Origin: Egibacter rhizosphaerae
Lineage (GTDB): Bacteria > Actinomycetota > Nitriliruptoria > Euzebyales > Egibacteraceae
Reading direction: 5' to 3'
Length of the DNA stretch: 64,000 nucleotides
NCBI RefSeq assembly: GCF_004322855.1
Contig: NZ_CP036402.1
Span: 2,790,001 to 2,854,000, forward strand
The notes beneath the pieces were generated by a model. The model was not told the DNA's origin, did not search any database, and saw only the letters and a program-made list of their open reading frames with translations. This document shows, in pieces, positions 9,178-17,876 of this stretch. A program made the position numbers and the translations under genes. Within the stretch, counting starts at the first letter, position 1. Every line of letters begins with the position of its first letter.

Positions 9178-9381
9178 GGGGGTTCCTCTCACTCGGGACG
9201 GACCGGCCACGGCCGCGGGAGAAGCGCTCGAGCCCGCCCTCTCGACGCCGACCGTGCAGCAGGACGGACGGTAGACGGCATCGCGGCGGCGTCAAGGTCC
9301 CCAGGGAGGTCGGGGGTCGTCCCGACGACATCGCTGGGGCGGGTACGGGGCGATCGGTGCGGGGTTTCTGCCCGTCGAACC

Positions 9382-9406
9382 TTGACAACCCGTTTGATCA
9401 AAGATC
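9382..9406 (+). promoter_or_regulatory. Promoter/operator candidate before the first TRAP operon
   Basis: A consensus -35 TTGACA (9382-9387) is followed by a perfect 10-bp palindrome TTTGATCAAA (9393-9402) that runs on into GATC. A repressor there would cover the -35 to -10 spacer. No strong -10 hexamer is visible. The 10-mer ATCAAAGATC (9397-9406) also occurs inverted at 2204-2213. The rest of 9178-9470 has no gene. Confidence 0.45.
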
Positions 9407-9470
9407 CAATCACTTGCCACGCGGGAATCCGTGGCCGGAGGGATCGCCGGCCGACAGGGAAGGACTGGAC

Positions 9471-10610
9471 ATGCGCAGACCCACCGTGCTGTGGCTCCTC
9501 GCGCTGATGGCCGTGCTGGCCCTCGCCGCTGCTGCGTGCGCCGAGGACGAGCCCGACGAAGCCGCCGGCGACGCGGAGGACGAGCCGGACGACGAACCCG
9601 ACGAGGAGCCCGACGACGAGCCGGACGACGAGCCGGACGACGAGCCGGACGAGGCGGCCGAGAGCGTCGAGCTCACCTACGCGTTCTTCGCGCCCGAGGG
9701 CACGTTCCCCGCGGTCCAGATGCAGGAGTGGGCGGAGCGGCTGCAGGAGCGGACCGAGACCGACGTCGAGGTGGACATGTTCTTCGGCGGAACCCTGCTC
9801 GAGGCCGGGGACATCTACTCCGGCGTGCAGCAGGGGACCGCGGACATGGGCCTCGGCTCGCCCGGCTACGACACGGGACAGTTCCCGCTCATGTCGGGCA
9901 TCGCCCTGCCGGTCGGATTCCCGAACGCGACGGTGGCGAGCGTGACCCTCTGGGATCTCCTCGAGGAGTTCGAGCCCGACGAGCTCTACGACGACTTCAA
10001 GGTGCTCACGGCGTTCACCACCGAGCCCGCGCATCTCATGACCATCGACCGCGTCGAGGGCGTCGAGGACGTCGAGGGCACGGACATGCGGGCGACCGGG
10101 AGCGGCATCCCGGTCCTGGAGGCGTTCGGCGCGAGCGGGACCGGCATGCCGATGCCGGAGGTCCCGGAGGCGGTCGAGACCGGGGTCATCGAGGGGGTGC
10201 TCACCTCCCGCGAGACCCTGGAGGACTTCGCGCTCGCCGAGAACCTCGGCTACACGGTCGATCACCCGACGGTGGTGAACTCCTTCGCTGCGGTCATGGA
10301 CCTCGACCAGTACGAGGGCCTGCCCGCCGACGTCCAGGAGGCCATCGACGGGCTCGGCCCCGAGATGGCGGAGTGGACCGGCAACTACCACGACACCGAC
10401 AACGTCGAGGGCGCGCTCGAGTGGGCCGATCAGGAGCACGGCCACGAGATCGTCGAGCTCGACGAGGACGAGGCCGAGCGCTGGGACGAGCTCATGGAGC
10501 CGATCACCGAAGCGTGGCTCGACGAGGCCGAGGACGCGGGGCTCCCGGGCGACGAGTTCCACGAGCGCATGCTCGAGCTCCGCGACGAGCACGCCGAGGA
10601 GCACGGATAG
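9471..10610 (+). CDS. TRAP transporter substrate-binding lipoprotein (DctP-like)
   Basis: This 379-residue extracytoplasmic binding protein belongs to a sodium- or proton-driven TRAP system. A lipoprotein signal (lipobox AAAC, residues 19-22) is followed by a Glu/Asp/Pro linker to about residue 63, encoded partly by three exact 12-bp GACGACGAGCCG units (9612-9647), then the DctP fold. The segment GTDMRATGSGIPVLEAFGA holds the region where the family's substrate-carboxylate Arg lies (MRATG). ATG 9471 has AGGGAAGGA just upstream. Unusually, the Q and M subunits are separated from it by a dehydrogenase gene. Confidence 0.88.
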   Translation: MRRPTVLWLLALMAVLALAAAACAEDEPDEAAGDAEDEPDDEPDEEPDDEPDDEPDDEPDEAAESVELTYAFFAPEGTFPAVQMQEWAERLQERTETDVEVDMFFGGTLLEAGDIYSGVQQGTADMGLGSPGYDTGQFPLMSGIALPVGFPNATVASVTLWDLLEEFEPDELYDDFKVLTAFTTEPAHLMTIDRVEGVEDVEGTDMRATGSGIPVLEAFGASGTGMPMPEVPEAVETGVIEGVLTSRETLEDFALAENLGYTVDHPTVVNSFAAVMDLDQYEGLPADVQEAIDGLGPEMAEWTGNYHDTDNVEGALEWADQEHGHEIVELDEDEAERWDELMEPITEAWLDEAEDAGLPGDEFHERMLELRDEHAEEHG

Positions 10611-10766
10611 CCCGGGCGGGTTGCGGGCTGATCCGCCCGCAGCCCGCCCGCCACCGTGGGACGATCGACGGCCACGACGTCAGGAGGGGCGAGTGGGGAC
10701 ACCACCGCGGACGCCCCCTCGCTCCGGTGCTGAGCGAGCGGAACCGGCGGGATCCGGACGCGACCG

Positions 10767-11828
10767 TTGAGCGTGGTCGCGGTGCTCGGCGGCGGCAACG
10801 GGGCGCATGCCGCCGTGGTCGACCTGCAACTCAAGGGCTATCGCGTCGCGTGGTGGCGTCGCGACGCGGGGGCCTTCCCCCCCGACGGGTGCCTCCGCTA
10901 CACGGGGATCCTCGGCGAGGGCGAGATCACCGTCGAACGGTGCACCGACGTCCTCGCCGAGGCCGTCGAGGACGCCGATCTCGTCGTCGCGCCGCTGCCG
11001 GCCGACGCGCAACCGCCGCTGCTCGACCGGCTCGCGCCCGCCCTCCGGGACGGGCAGGCGGTCGCCTTCACGCCGGGCACGTTCGGCTCCTGGTTGGGAG
11101 CGCAGCGGCGGCCCGGGGTCACGTTCCTCGAGACCGGGACGCTGCCGTACCTCGCGCGCGTGACCGCCCCCGGCGAGGTGTCGATCCCGGTCGTCGCGAC
11201 CCGGCTGCCGACCGGTTCGATCCCCGGGGAGGGGCCGGCCGCGGACGCGGCCCACGAGGCGTTCGCGGCCGCCTACCCGTCGGCCGTTCGCGTCAGCGAC
11301 GGGTGGGACGCGGCGCTGTGCAACTGGGGGCCGGTGCTGCACCCGCCGCTGATCGTGCAGAATCTCGGCGCGATCGAGTCGCTCGGGGACGCGTTCGACA
11401 TCCATGCGGCCGGGACGTCCGAGGGCGTGGTCCGCACGATCCTCGCGGTCGACGAGGAGCGCATCGCGCTGCGGCGCACCCTGAACCTCCCCGGTGAGCA
11501 CTGGCCCATCCGCACGCACTACGACGAATCGCCCCAGGGGATGTACGGCAGCGACGCGAAGCGGCGTCTCGTCGAGAGCGGCCTGTGGCGGGAACGGCTG
11601 CACCCACGTCACCGCTACGTGACCGAGGACCTGCTCTGCGGGCTCGTCCTGACCGCCTCGTGGGGGCGCGCCGCGGGCCAGCCGATGCCTGTCAGCGAGG
11701 CCCTGCTGACGCTCGCGGCCCCGTCCCTCGGGGTCGATCCCTGGACGGAAGGGCGGAGCGCCGCCTCGATCGGCGCCGAGGACCTCGAGGTGCTCCGTGC
11801 CGCGGCACGCCATGGAGGGGGGCGATGA
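10767..11828 (+). CDS. Octopine/nopaline-dehydrogenase family NAD(P)-dependent oxidoreductase
   Basis: Opine dehydrogenases reversibly join an amino acid and a 2-oxo acid by reductive amination. The N-terminal Rossmann motif is GGGNGAHAAVVDLQLKGY with the NGxH pattern of this family. The C-terminal half fits the octopine-dehydrogenase domain: a catalytic-His candidate in VLHPP (PVPH in characterised members) and RYVTEDLLCGLV (family TEDVPYGLV). The 353-residue length fits. TTG 10767 or GTG 10773 may be the start. The stop overlaps the TRAP small-permease ATG (ATGA), placing this enzyme inside the TRAP operon, which suggests that the transported substrate is an N-carboxyalkyl amino acid or a related acid. 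That is inference. Confidence 0.8.
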   Translation: MSVVAVLGGGNGAHAAVVDLQLKGYRVAWWRRDAGAFPPDGCLRYTGILGEGEITVERCTDVLAEAVEDADLVVAPLPADAQPPLLDRLAPALRDGQAVAFTPGTFGSWLGAQRRPGVTFLETGTLPYLARVTAPGEVSIPVVATRLPTGSIPGEGPAADAAHEAFAAAYPSAVRVSDGWDAALCNWGPVLHPPLIVQNLGAIESLGDAFDIHAAGTSEGVVRTILAVDEERIALRRTLNLPGEHWPIRTHYDESPQGMYGSDAKRRLVESGLWRERLHPRHRYVTEDLLCGLVLTASWGRAAGQPMPVSEALLTLAAPSLGVDPWTEGRSAASIGAEDLEVLRAAARHGGGR

Positions 11829-12421
11829 GCAGCGAGGCGGCGGCACGGGGAGGACTCGACGAGCGGGTCGACCGGGTGAGCCGCCGCGCGAACGGTGCGC
11901 TGGCGACGCTGGCGGCCATCGCGGTGCTGTCGATCATGCTGCTCACGGTCGTGAACATGGTCCTGCGGTTCGCGGGCGCGCCGATCGCGGGCTCGTTCGA
12001 GCTCGTGGGGTGGCTGGCCGCCCTCACGAACGGTCTCGCGGTCGGCTACACGCAGACCCGGCGCGGCCACGTCGACATCGACGTGCTGACCCGGTTGATG
12101 CCCCTCCGCATCCAGGCCGTCCTGCGCGCCGTGATGACCGGGGTGGCCACGGGGTTCTTCGTCATCGTCACCTGGCAGCTCGTCGAGCACGGCCTGCACC
12201 TGCGCGACGTGGGGAGCCTCTCGGACGTGCTGCGCGTCCCCTTCTATCCGTTCACGTTCGCCGTGGCTGTCGGGTTCGCCGGGTTCGTCCTCGCGCTGTT
12301 CGCTGATCTCCTTCGGCACGGGCGGGAGGCGATGGTTCCGCGTCGTGAGGGCGATCGGACGGGGTGGACGGGGACGGCCACGGACATGGCCGACGACGAC
12401 GGGTCGGAAGGACGGGAATGA
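11825..12421 (+). CDS. TRAP transporter small permease (DctQ-like)
   Basis: The 198-residue membrane protein has four hydrophobic segments and the DctQ loop around TRRGHVDIDVLTRLMP, which fits the family pattern GHV.ID. It stabilises the large permease and links it to the binding protein. The last 25 residues are a polar, acidic tail beyond the usual end. The gene overlaps both neighbours by four bases. Confidence 0.9.
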   Translation: MSSEAAARGGLDERVDRVSRRANGALATLAAIAVLSIMLLTVVNMVLRFAGAPIAGSFELVGWLAALTNGLAVGYTQTRRGHVDIDVLTRLMPLRIQAVLRAVMTGVATGFFVIVTWQLVEHGLHLRDVGSLSDVLRVPFYPFTFAVAVGFAGFVLALFADLLRHGREAMVPRREGDRTGWTGTATDMADDDGSEGRE

Positions 12422-13707
12422 GCGATCTCGCGATCGCGGGCATCGGCGTCGTCGCGATGCTCGCGTTGATGCTGCTGCGCATGCCCGTCGCGTTCGCGAT
12501 GATGATCGTCGGGTTCGTGGGCGCCATGGTCGTGCTCACACCGGATGCGGCGCTCCAGTTGATCAGCGCCGACGTGTGGAACCAGCTCTCGGCGTTCAGC
12601 CTCAGCGTCATCCCGATGTTCGTACTCATGGGGCAGGTCGCCTACCGCTCGGGCATCACCCAGCGGCTGTACGAGACCGCCTACAACTGGCTCGGCCACC
12701 TGCCCGGCGGGGTCGCCGCCACGACGATCCTCGCGAGCATGGGCTTCGCGATGGTCTCCGGCTCGAACACCGCCACCACGGCGACGATGGGCACGGTGGC
12801 GCTGCCGGAGATGCGTCGCTACGGCTACGCGCGCTCCCTCGCGAGCAGCAGCGTCGCGATGGGCGGGACCCTCGGCGTGGTCATCCCCCCGAGCGTGGTC
12901 CTGATCGTGATCGCCATCCAGGCCGAGCTGTCCATCGGACGGCTGTTCGTCGCCGCGATCGCCCCCGGGATCATGCTCACGATCATGCTGCTCCTGACCG
13001 TCGTCGTCCTGTGCCGCCTGCGCCCCGAGCTGGGACCGCCGAGCGAGAAGGCCTCCTGGGGACAGCGGCTCGGCTCGCTCGGTGGTGTCATCGAGACGCT
13101 CGTGCTGTTCGCGCTCGTGATCGGGGGCTTGTACCTGGGCTGGTTTACCCCCACCGAGTCGGGCGCCATCGGCGCCTTCGGGGCGTTCGTGATCGGGTTC
13201 GCGCGCCGGAACCTGAACTGGGAGCAGATCAAGCTGGCCACGCTCGAGACGCTGCGGATCTCGGCGATGGTGATCCTCCTGCTCGCCGGCGCGGTCGTGA
13301 TCAGCCGCTTCCTGACCGTGACGCGCCTGCCGTTCGAGTTGGCCGAGTGGGCGGCGGACGTCGCCGTCGATCCCCTGTGGATGCTGCTGATGGTGTTGCT
13401 GATCTACCTGATCGGCGGCCTGATCATGGATGCGCTGGGCTTCCTCGTCGCGACGATCCCGATCTTCTTCCCGCTCGCGCTCGCGCTCGACTTCAACCCG
13501 ATCTGGTTCACCCTGCTCATCACGCTCGTGACGAGCCTGGGGGCGGTCACCCCGCCGGTCGGGGTCAACGTGTACATCGTGAGCTCCCTGGACCCCGACC
13601 TGGGCGTGGTGGAGGTCTTCCGGGGCGTCCTGCCGTTCATGCTCTCCTACGTGCTCGTGATCGCGTTGCTGATCGCCTTCCCGGGCATCGCGCTCTTCGC
13701 GCTCTAG
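12418..13707 (+). CDS. TRAP transporter large permease (DctM-like)
   Basis: This 429-residue protein has about twelve membrane segments and is the ion-coupled transport channel. It has typical DctM motifs: LLRMPVAFAMMIVGF at the start, SGSNTATTATMGTVALPEM in the middle, IPPSVVLIVIAI and TPPVGVNVYIV near the end. ATG 12418 overlaps the DctQ-like stop. Together with 9471 and 11825 it makes a complete TRAP system. Confidence 0.93.
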   Translation: MSDLAIAGIGVVAMLALMLLRMPVAFAMMIVGFVGAMVVLTPDAALQLISADVWNQLSAFSLSVIPMFVLMGQVAYRSGITQRLYETAYNWLGHLPGGVAATTILASMGFAMVSGSNTATTATMGTVALPEMRRYGYARSLASSSVAMGGTLGVVIPPSVVLIVIAIQAELSIGRLFVAAIAPGIMLTIMLLLTVVVLCRLRPELGPPSEKASWGQRLGSLGGVIETLVLFALVIGGLYLGWFTPTESGAIGAFGAFVIGFARRNLNWEQIKLATLETLRISAMVILLLAGAVVISRFLTVTRLPFELAEWAADVAVDPLWMLLMVLLIYLIGGLIMDALGFLVATIPIFFPLALALDFNPIWFTLLITLVTSLGAVTPPVGVNVYIVSSLDPDLGVVEVFRGVLPFMLSYVLVIALLIAFPGIALFAL

Positions 13708-13740
13708 CACCCATCCCCCGACGTCGAGGAGGAGACAGCG

Positions 13741-14811
13741 ATGATCCAGCCCTACTCCGCGGTCGGCCTGATCCCCACGGTGCGGGGGATCAGGACCCGC
13801 GACGACATCCAGCGCAACCTCGATCACCTCGCCGAGCTCGTCACCGCGGCCTCGTGGCTGTCGAGCATGGACCTGCCGGTCCGCCTCGTCATCGTGCCGG
13901 AGGGCGCCCTGCAGGGCTTCAACGACGAGGTCCTCGATCTGCACCACGAGACCTTCGCCCGGGAGTGCGCGATCGACCTGCCGGGCAAGGAGACCGAGTT
14001 CCTCGGCGACCTCGCGCGCAAGTGGGGCGTGTACCTCATGGCCCAGGCGAAGGTCCGCCACCCGGAGTTCCCCGGCCGCTTCTTCAACGCCGGGTTCGTC
14101 CTCGACCCGCAGGGCGAGTTGATCCTCATCCACTACAAGGTGGTACCGCTGCTGCCGGTGGAGCACTCGGTGACCCCGCACAACGTGTGGGACCGGTGGG
14201 TCGAGCTCTACGGCGAGACGCTCGACGCCTTCTACCCGGTTGTCGACACCGACATCGGCCGCCTCGGCGTCATGATGGCCAACGAGGGCTCCTACCCCGA
14301 GAACGCGCGCGGCCTCGCGATGAACGGGGCCGAGGTGGTCTACCGCGCGTCGTACCCGCACCCGCACACCGGCAACGAGCTGTTCGAGGTCCAGAACCGG
14401 GCGCGGGCGCTCGACAACAACTTCTACGTCCTCGCGCCGAACATGGGGACCTACTACCTGCACGCCGAGGACGAGCTGCCGATCGACACGTTCGGCGGGC
14501 GGTCGATGATGTGCGACTACAAGGGCCGGGTCGTGGGCCAGCAGGACTACGGCGCGGGTTCGACCTACATCGCCGGACAGATCGACGTCGAGGCGCTCCG
14601 GGACTTCCGCACGCGGGCCCAGATGAACAACTGGATGAAGGATCTCACCACCGAGCAGTACCGGCTGATCTACGACCAGCCCGTGTATCCGAAGAACCTC
14701 TACCTCGATCGTGAGCCGTACGACCACGCGGATTACAAGGCACAGGTGACCGACCGGCAGATCGAGTACCTCGTCGAGCGCGACATCTACCGCTGGCCCG
14801 AGGGTCGGTGA
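13741..14811 (+). CDS. Nitrilase-superfamily protein lacking the catalytic cysteine
   Basis: The 356-residue protein has the carbon-nitrogen hydrolase fold. Glu (E54, in IVPEGALQG) and Lys (K133, in HYKVVP) of the Glu-Lys-Cys triad are in place. Where the family has the nucleophile (pattern GVxICYDxxFPE) this protein reads GVMMANEGSYPE, so Ala180 (codon GCC at 14278-14280) replaces Cys. The rest of the core (NARGLAMNGAEVV) is well conserved and the frame is intact, which argues for a maintained but non-hydrolytic role, or a different nucleophile. ATG 13741 follows AGGAGGAGA. It is 33 bases after the TRAP large permease and probably cotranscribed, so it might sense or bind the transported amide-like substrate. 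Confidence 0.85.
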   Translation: MIQPYSAVGLIPTVRGIRTRDDIQRNLDHLAELVTAASWLSSMDLPVRLVIVPEGALQGFNDEVLDLHHETFARECAIDLPGKETEFLGDLARKWGVYLMAQAKVRHPEFPGRFFNAGFVLDPQGELILIHYKVVPLLPVEHSVTPHNVWDRWVELYGETLDAFYPVVDTDIGRLGVMMANEGSYPENARGLAMNGAEVVYRASYPHPHTGNELFEVQNRARALDNNFYVLAPNMGTYYLHAEDELPIDTFGGRSMMCDYKGRVVGQQDYGAGSTYIAGQIDVEALRDFRTRAQMNNWMKDLTTEQYRLIYDQPVYPKNLYLDREPYDHADYKAQVTDRQIEYLVERDIYRWPEGR

Positions 14812-14869
14812 GCGTGGCGCGGGCGTCGGCGGGTCCGTGGTGGATCCGCACGGTGCGATCGGAGATCCC

Positions 14870-15337
14870 ATGGACATCGTGCTCGGCTACGTCGACACCC
14901 CACACGGTCAGCGGGCGCTCGACGAGGCGACGGCGCAGGCCCGCGCGCACGGCGCCCGGCTGCACGTGGTCGTGTGCGACACGACGAGCGTCGGCGAGCA
15001 CGCCTCGCAGGCCCGGGATCGGGAGGAGGGGGTCGCGGCGGCGGCCGAGCGGCTCGACGAGCTCGTCGCAAGGCTCGTCGACGACGGTCTCGACGCTCGC
15101 GGCGAGGTGGTGCGCGACGACCGCGACAGCGCCGGTGCAGCGCTCGTGGACTACGCGACGCGCGCCGAGGCCGATCTGATCGTGGTCGGGGTGCGCAAGC
15201 GCTCCCGGGTCGGCAAGCTGCTGCTCGGCAGCAACCTGCAGGACGTCATCCTCGCGGCGCCCTGCTCGGTGCTGGCGGCCAAGCCCGCCGACCCCGCGTC
15301 GGGCGGCACCGTAGGTGGTGAGGAGCCGTCGGCGTGA
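14870..15337 (+). CDS. Universal stress protein (UspA family)
   Basis: The 155-residue single-domain Usp has an N-terminal IVLGYVDTPHGQRALDEA strand-helix. It also has the ATP-binding loop GVRKRSRVGKLLLGS, which fits G-x2-G-x9-G(S/T) loosely (the second Gly is missing), and a terminal APCSVLA strand. ATG 14870 is taken because GGAG lies five bases upstream; a GTG 33 bases earlier is possible. It lies at the end of the first TRAP operon. Confidence 0.85.
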   Translation: MDIVLGYVDTPHGQRALDEATAQARAHGARLHVVVCDTTSVGEHASQARDREEGVAAAAERLDELVARLVDDGLDARGEVVRDDRDSAGAALVDYATRAEADLIVVGVRKRSRVGKLLLGSNLQDVILAAPCSVLAAKPADPASGGTVGGEEPSA

Positions 15338-15392
15338 CCCGGTTCACTCCGCACCACCGCACGGTTCGCGGCCGTCTGCACGGGCGGGCCTG

Positions 15393-16384
15393 ATGCGGTT
15401 CGGGCTGCAGCTGCACGGCACCCTCGAGCTCGAGCAGTTCCCGGCGCTAGCGAGCCGAGCGGAGGCGCTCGGGCTCGAGGACGTCACCTTCCACGACACC
15501 TTGATGCGCCGACCCGTGTGGCCCGTGCTCTGCGACATCGCGCGGGCCACCGAGCACGTGCGCGTCGGGCCGAACGTCACGCACCCGTTCGTGCAGCACC
15601 CGGCCGTGATCGCGACGAACTGCGCGCACCTCGACGAGGTGTCGGGGGTCGTGCGACGCTCGGCCTTGGACGCGGGTCGCTCTACTCCCTGATCGGCGAG
15701 CGTCACCGCGGCTCGCTGCAGGGGCTCACCGAGGCCGTGCACGTGTGCCGGATGCTGCTCGAGGGCGACGACACCCCGTGGCAGGGGGAGGTGTTCGCGC
15801 TCGGACCGGGTCACGGGTTGAAGTTCGGGACGCGCCGGCGCGTGCCGATCTCACTCGGGGTCTTCGGACCGAAGGGCTGCCGCCGCGCCGGCGCGATCGC
15901 CGACGGCGTGCGAGCCGCGGCGCAGTGGGACCCCGCGTACATGTCCCGGGCGCGCGAGTGGATCGCCGAGGGGGCGCGGGAGGCCGGTCGTGACCCCTCG
16001 GCGGTGGAGGTCGTGCTCGAGAACTGGACGTGCCTCGACGCCGACCGTGAGCGCGCGCGAGCCCGGGCGCGGGAGGTGCTCGCCACGTTCCTGCCGGAGT
16101 TGGGTCCGCTGCTGTCGTTCTACGAGATCCCCGACGTCGAGGTGCAGGCCGCCCGCGACGCCACGGTTCACGGGGACCGCGACGCGCTCGCGACGATCAG
16201 CGAGCAGACCATCGATCGGTTCATGGCCGCGGGCGACGCCGACGACCTGCGTCGCGGGCTCGGTCGGCTCGAGGCGGCCGGCTTCGACGCGGTGTCGTTC
16301 TCCGGGATCCTCGGCCCGCGACCCGAAGACGCCTTGGAGATCCTCGGTGCCGAGATCGCACGTCGGGCGGAAGCGACCCGCTGA
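15393..16384 (+). pseudogene. Luciferase-like (F420-type) monooxygenase, frameshifted
   Basis: Two overlapping frames make one luciferase-like flavin or F420-dependent oxidoreductase of about 330 residues. The first (15393-15692) encodes MRFGLQLHG through HLDEVSG; the second encodes GRATLGLGRGSLYSLIGERHRG onward to 16384. The break is a run of five G at 15644-15648; six would restore EVSGGRATLGLGRG, the family's conserved loop. It is thus a one-base deletion in a homopolymer, either real decay or a sequencing error. The rest shows normal codon use and no other lesion. ATG 15393 starts 55 bases after the Usp gene. Confidence 0.85.
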
Positions 16385-16402
16385 GGCTCGAGCGGGGCCC
16401 TC

Positions 16403-16783
16403 TCACTCGTTGCCGAAGAACAGCTGACGCCCGACGCGGGCCTCGATCTTCAGGTAGCGCCACAGGCGGTACTCGTCGATCTCCCCGTCGCGGACGATGT
16501 TGCAGACGCCGGTGACGGCCTCCAGCGACGGGGCGTCGGCCAGGATGTACGCCGTCCAGGGCCACGTGGGCGACGAGCCGACCATGAGCTCGTCGTCGTC
16601 CATCGTGCCGAGGACCGTGATCCCGAAGCGCCCACCGAGGTCGGCGAAGGCGTCGGCGATCTGGGGGATCAGCTCGGGGATCTTGGCGGCCGGCTCCTCG
16701 AACAGCGGCTGCTGCACGCCGATGCAGAAGAGCACCCGCAGCGCTGGGCCCTTGTCGCGGTAGCTCTGCTGGTCGTCGGACAT
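16403..16783 (-). CDS. Small conserved protein, paralogue of the gene at 34513
   Basis: The 126-residue soluble protein has no motif I can assign to a named enzyme. It is clearly homologous to the 34513-34890 product: both have DDD(E/L)LMVG near the middle and R.(W/Y)(R/F)YLKIEA-type then GR(Q/R)(L/F)FF at the end. Alternating strands and helices suggest a ferredoxin-like fold; a distant similarity to IacB of indole-acetate catabolism is possible but unproven. ATG 16783 follows AGGAGGAG, only 2 bases after the regulator's stop, so it is the second gene of that operon. Confidence 0.75.
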   Translation of the reverse strand: MSDDQQSYRDKGPALRVLFCIGVQQPLFEEPAAKIPELIPQIADAFADLGGRFGITVLGTMDDDELMVGSSPTWPWTAYILADAPSLEAVTGVCNIVRDGEIDEYRLWRYLKIEARVGRQLFFGNE

Positions 16784-16785
16784 CG

Positions 16786-17607
16786 TTACTCCTCCTGTGC
16801 CGTGTCGGGGGACGTGTCGACGGCGCGGGCGCGCCGCCACTCCTGCTGGAACAACAACTGCAACGGGGCCACGAGATCCGGGTGGCGGATCGCGACCGTG
16901 CGAACGCCCTCACCACCGTCCCGCGCCTCGCTGAGCAGCACGACGAGTGCCTCCTCGCCGTCGCGGATCGCGAGCTTCAGGGGGAACGTCGCCGAGATCC
17001 GCACCGCGCCTCCCGCCTCCTCGACGGGTCTCCAGCGCGCGGGATCGTCGAGGAGCTCAGGGGCGAAGAGGACACGCACGCGCACGCCGCGGTCGAGGGC
17101 GCCGCGCTCGGCGTCGGCCCACCGCTCCCGGGGGCGTACGCCGAAGCCCGCGTACGAGACGTCGACGGTACGGTTCGTGCGCGCCACGAGGTCCTCGTAC
17201 AGGCCGGCGGTCTCCTCCCGGCCCTCCGTGACATCGATGAGTTCGGTGTGCGCGGGCGCCGGGGTGGGCTCGGGTGGGCTCGGCAGGGTCGCGGAGAGCT
17301 CGTCGGCCAGGCGCTGCTCTCGCTCGGCTTCGAGCTTGCGCTCCTGGTCGCGTCGGCTCACCCACTCGGGCAGGGCCACCTCGCTGTGCACGGCCTCGAA
17401 CGCCCGGACCCGCTGACCCCCGGACCGCACGAACCCGCGCCGCTCGAGCGCGTTCAGCGCCTCGTACACCTTCGGGCGGGGGATTCCGGCCGCCTCGGCG
17501 ACCTCGGCGGCGGATCGGCGGCCGTGGCGCAGCAGCGAGAGGTAGGCCCGGGCCTCGTTGCGTGTGAGGCCGAGTTCGACGAGCCGCTCCGTGATCGTGT
17601 CGTCCAT
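16786..17607 (-). CDS. TrmB-family transcriptional regulator
   Basis: The 273-residue protein has an N-terminal winged helix of the TrmB type (LVELGLTRNEARAYLSLL, then AAEVAEAAGIPRPKVYEALNALERRGFV) and a C-terminal sensory domain. That domain includes EETAGLYEDLVARTNRTVDVSYAGFGVRPRE, which resembles the phospholipase-D-like ligand domain of TrmB proteins. ATG 17607 is the start that places the helix at residue 6; longer starts run into the promoter zone. It is divergent from the acyl-CoA dehydrogenase gene and may act on the repeats between them, as local regulators often do. Confidence 0.85.
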   Translation of the reverse strand: MDDTITERLVELGLTRNEARAYLSLLRHGRRSAAEVAEAAGIPRPKVYEALNALERRGFVRSGGQRVRAFEAVHSEVALPEWVSRRDQERKLEAEREQRLADELSATLPSPPEPTPAPAHTELIDVTEGREETAGLYEDLVARTNRTVDVSYAGFGVRPRERWADAERGALDRGVRVRVLFAPELLDDPARWRPVEEAGGAVRISATFPLKLAIRDGEEALVVLLSEARDGGEGVRTVAIRHPDLVAPLQLLFQQEWRRARAVDTSPDTAQEE

Positions 17608-17687
17608 GGCCGCCTCGTGTCGCCGGCGCCGCTCGGGCGGTGGACCGGTGCCGTACTCGGGACGGGTGGCGCGGCCCCGCTCGCCCC

Positions 17688-17778
17688 TTGACAGCGCGGG
17701 TGCGAGGTCGGCTATGGTGTCACTAACCCTAGGTAGTATCAAGTATCAACCCTCGTGCACCCGAACTCGTGCACCCGA
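17688..17778 (+). promoter_or_regulatory. Promoter and repeated operator candidates before the acyl-CoA dehydrogenase
   Basis: The 269-base divergent gap holds TTGACA (17688-17693) and TATGGT (17713-17718) spaced by 19. After these come a tandem AGTATCA pair (17735-17741 and 17742-17748), then a 13-bp direct repeat CTCGTGCACCCGA (17752-17764 and 17766-17778) containing the palindrome GTGCAC. The repeats lie where a repressor or activator could control the rightward transcript. The TrmB-type regulator encoded on the other side is the obvious candidate. Confidence 0.5.
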
Positions 17779-17876
17779 GTCGTCGTTCGTGATCCGCCCA
17801 ACGCTCCGGCTCGGTGTCCCGGGGGTCGGCGCGCTCGGTGGTGACCGTGCCCACGACGGCGAGGAAGGTGGTAGCA

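Noticed and set aside
12244-14877. An 877-codon minus-strand frame opposite dctM and the nitrilase gene
   Set aside because: Low-complexity His/Glu/Arg-rich product typical of antisense frames; the plus-strand genes are clear.
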